Shown: positions 62,699 through 64,000 of the stretch, one piece after another | How the letters are laid out: each line of letters opens with the position of its first letter | How positions within the stretch are numbered: position 1 is the stretch's first letter | Assembly (NCBI RefSeq): GCF_017676365.1 | Contig: NZ_JADKMA010000002.1 | Location: forward strand, 38,401-102,400 | From: Streptomyces oryzae | Lineage (GTDB): Bacteria > Actinomycetota > Actinomycetes > Streptomycetales > Streptomycetaceae | Length of the DNA stretch: 64,000 nt | Direction: 5' to 3' | Notes under the pieces: generated by a model | The model's database searches: none | What the model saw: only the letters and a program-made list of their open reading frames with translations | What the model was told of the DNA's origin: nothing | Made by a program: the position numbers and the translations under genes

Positions 62699-64000
62699 TC
62701 AGCCCGGTGTGGCCAGGCTGTGAGCCACCTGTGAGGTGCCGGATCCGGCCGGACTCGCCGGCAGCCGCACGGTGAAGACGGTGTGCCCCGGGCGGCTCGC
62801 GACCTCGACCTGGCCCTCGTGCGCGGCCACAACGGCCGCCACGATGGCCAGTCCGAGCCCGGTGCTGCCGCTGTTGCGCGAGCGGGAGGCGTCGCCCCGC
62901 GCGAACCGTTCGAAGACCCGCTCCTGGACGTCCGCGGGGATACCGGGACCGTCGTCCACGATCCGCACCGCCACCTGGCCGCCGTCCAGGGCCAGTTGGG
63001 CGCTGACCGTCGTACCGGGCGGGGTGTGGGTACGGGCGTTCGCCAGCAGGTTGGCCAGCACCTGCCGCAGCCGTCCCTCGTCGCCCGTCACCAGCAGCGG
63101 CGAGGCGGGCATCTCCAGGCGCCAGACATGCGCCGCCCCGGCCACCCTGGCGTCGCTGACCGCGTCCACCACCAGCGCCGAGATGTCCACCGGGCGCCGC
63201 TCCAGCGGGCGCCCCGCGTCGAGCCGGGCCAGTAGCAGCAGATCCTCCACCAGCGCGGTCATCCGCAGGGCTTCGGACTCGATCCGCTCAAGGGCGTAAC
63301 CGGACTCCGGGTCCGCATCGGTGCCGGCCCCTCCGCCCTGTCTGCGGCGCGAGAGTTCCGCGTAGCCGCGGATGGAGGCCAATGGGGTGCGCAGCTCGTG
63401 GCTGGCGTCCGCGATGAACCGGCGCAGCCGCACCTCGCCCTCGTGCCGCGCCGCCAGCGCCGAGCCGACGTGGCCCAGCATCCGGTTCAGCGCCGCACCC
63501 ACCTGGCCCACTTCCGTCTCCGGGTCGGTGTCCCGCTCCGGTACGCGCTCGCGCAGCTGCACCTCACCGCTGTGCAGCGGGAGTTCGGAGACCCGCGTGG
63601 CCGTGCGCGCCATCCGCCGCAGCGGGCGCAGCGCGACACGTACGGACGCCGCTCCGGCGATCCCCGCGCCCACCAGCCCCGCCCCGGCCACGCACACCTC
63701 GACCAGGACGAGGGTGCTGATCGTGTCGTCGACCGACGCGGTGGGCAGCCCCACCAGCAGCGTGCCGTCCGCGACATGTACGGACGTCACCCGGTAGCTG
63801 CCCACCTGCGGCAGCTCGGCCGTGTGCGGTCGGCCATCCCGTGGCACCGAGGCGAGCGCCGCTGACTGTGCGTTGGTGAGCGGCTTGATGTCGACTCCCG
63901 GCCTGCCGTCGGCCGGCTTCTGCTGCACGCTGCGCGCAGCGGAGCTGAACGCGGCAGCATCGCCGCTCGTCTTCTCTGCGAAGGCGCCGACGGTCCCCAC
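62699..64000 (-). CDS. OmpR-type sensor histidine kinase (partial, N-terminus outside window)
   Basis: The frame is open at the right edge; about 434 C-terminal residues are seen. Order: extracytoplasmic part (to about 95), TM helix (STLVLVEVCVAGAGLVGAGI), HAMP, H-box FIADASHELRTPLASIRGYA, N-box NLLANARTHTPP, and G-boxes DDGPGIPADVQERVFERF and GLGLAIVAAVVAAHEG. Its response regulator should lie just outside the window. The GTG at the edge is not a trusted start. The glycosyltransferase gene follows it, possibly in one transcript. Confidence 0.9.
   Translation of the reverse strand: MGTVGAFAEKTSGDAAAFSSAARSVQQKPADGRPGVDIKPLTNAQSAALASVPRDGRPHTAELPQVGSYRVTSVHVADGTLLVGLPTASVDDTISTLVLVEVCVAGAGLVGAGIAGAASVRVALRPLRRMARTATRVSELPLHSGEVQLRERVPERDTDPETEVGQVGAALNRMLGHVGSALAARHEGEVRLRRFIADASHELRTPLASIRGYAELSRRRQGGGAGTDADPESGYALERIESEALRMTALVEDLLLLARLDAGRPLERRPVDISALVVDAVSDARVAGAAHVWRLEMPASPLLVTGDEGRLRQVLANLLANARTHTPPGTTVSAQLALDGGQVAVRIVDDGPGIPADVQERVFERFARGDASRSRNSGSTGLGLAIVAAVVAAHEGQVEVASRPGHTVFTVRLPASPAGSGTSQVAHSLATPG

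Overview
The window is high-GC actinobacterial DNA with GTG/ATG starts, 4-bp gene overlaps, several apparently leaderless genes and Streptomyces-specific families (SepH, CutRS, a conservon, DUF3710, DUF4193, DUF3093). It reads as a Streptomyces chromosome. From memory, the left 38 kb keeps the gene order of the HPr - SepH - ferrochelatase - CutRS - TrkA stretch of S. coelicolor. No search was run. No rRNA, tRNA or CRISPR array was seen.

Layout. 1-38.3 kb is conserved core: the end of a topoisomerase IV subunit A gene; a catalytic/non-catalytic M16 protease pair; an M23 cell-wall hydrolase behind a c-di-AMP (ydaO-type) riboswitch; HPr; a GNAT/acyl-CoA-synthetase fusion acetyltransferase; thymidine kinase; a rhodanese; SepH; coproporphyrin ferrochelatase; an inositol-monophosphatase-like enzyme; the CutR/CutS two-component system; dUTPase; then a potassium-homeostasis neighbourhood (KdpD/KdpE, two TrkA-type RCK proteins and a divergent KimA-like permease); and a TrmA/RlmD-type RNA methyltransferase.

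38.2-44.7 kb is an accessory segment. It is bounded by a 51-bp direct repeat made from the 3' end of the RNA methyltransferase gene, with short arm-like repeats next to both ends. It carries a carboxylesterase, a metallo-beta-lactamase-fold hydrolase, a frameshifted remnant and a large LAL/LuxR regulator, but no integrase. It looks like an integrase-less (CIME-like) island.

44.7-56.8 kb is accessory: an ECF-like sigma factor with a small SRPBCC-like partner, an alpha/beta hydrolase, a complete conservon (cvnA-B-C-D plus a CYP157-like P450 lacking the EXXR arginine), and, divergent from it, a 552-residue protein with a terpene-synthase-like metal motif and a TTA (bldA) codon. A redox-responsive HxlR/QorB-type pair with a palindromic operator follows.

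56.8-60.7 kb is a graveyard: an FtsX-type ABC permease, a NarL-type histidine kinase and its response regulator, each broken by several frameshifts or deletions. The window ends with a secreted phospholipase A2, a GT2-GtrA fusion and a histidine kinase cut by the right edge. Two copies of a dispersed Streptomyces intergenic repeat lie in this last part.
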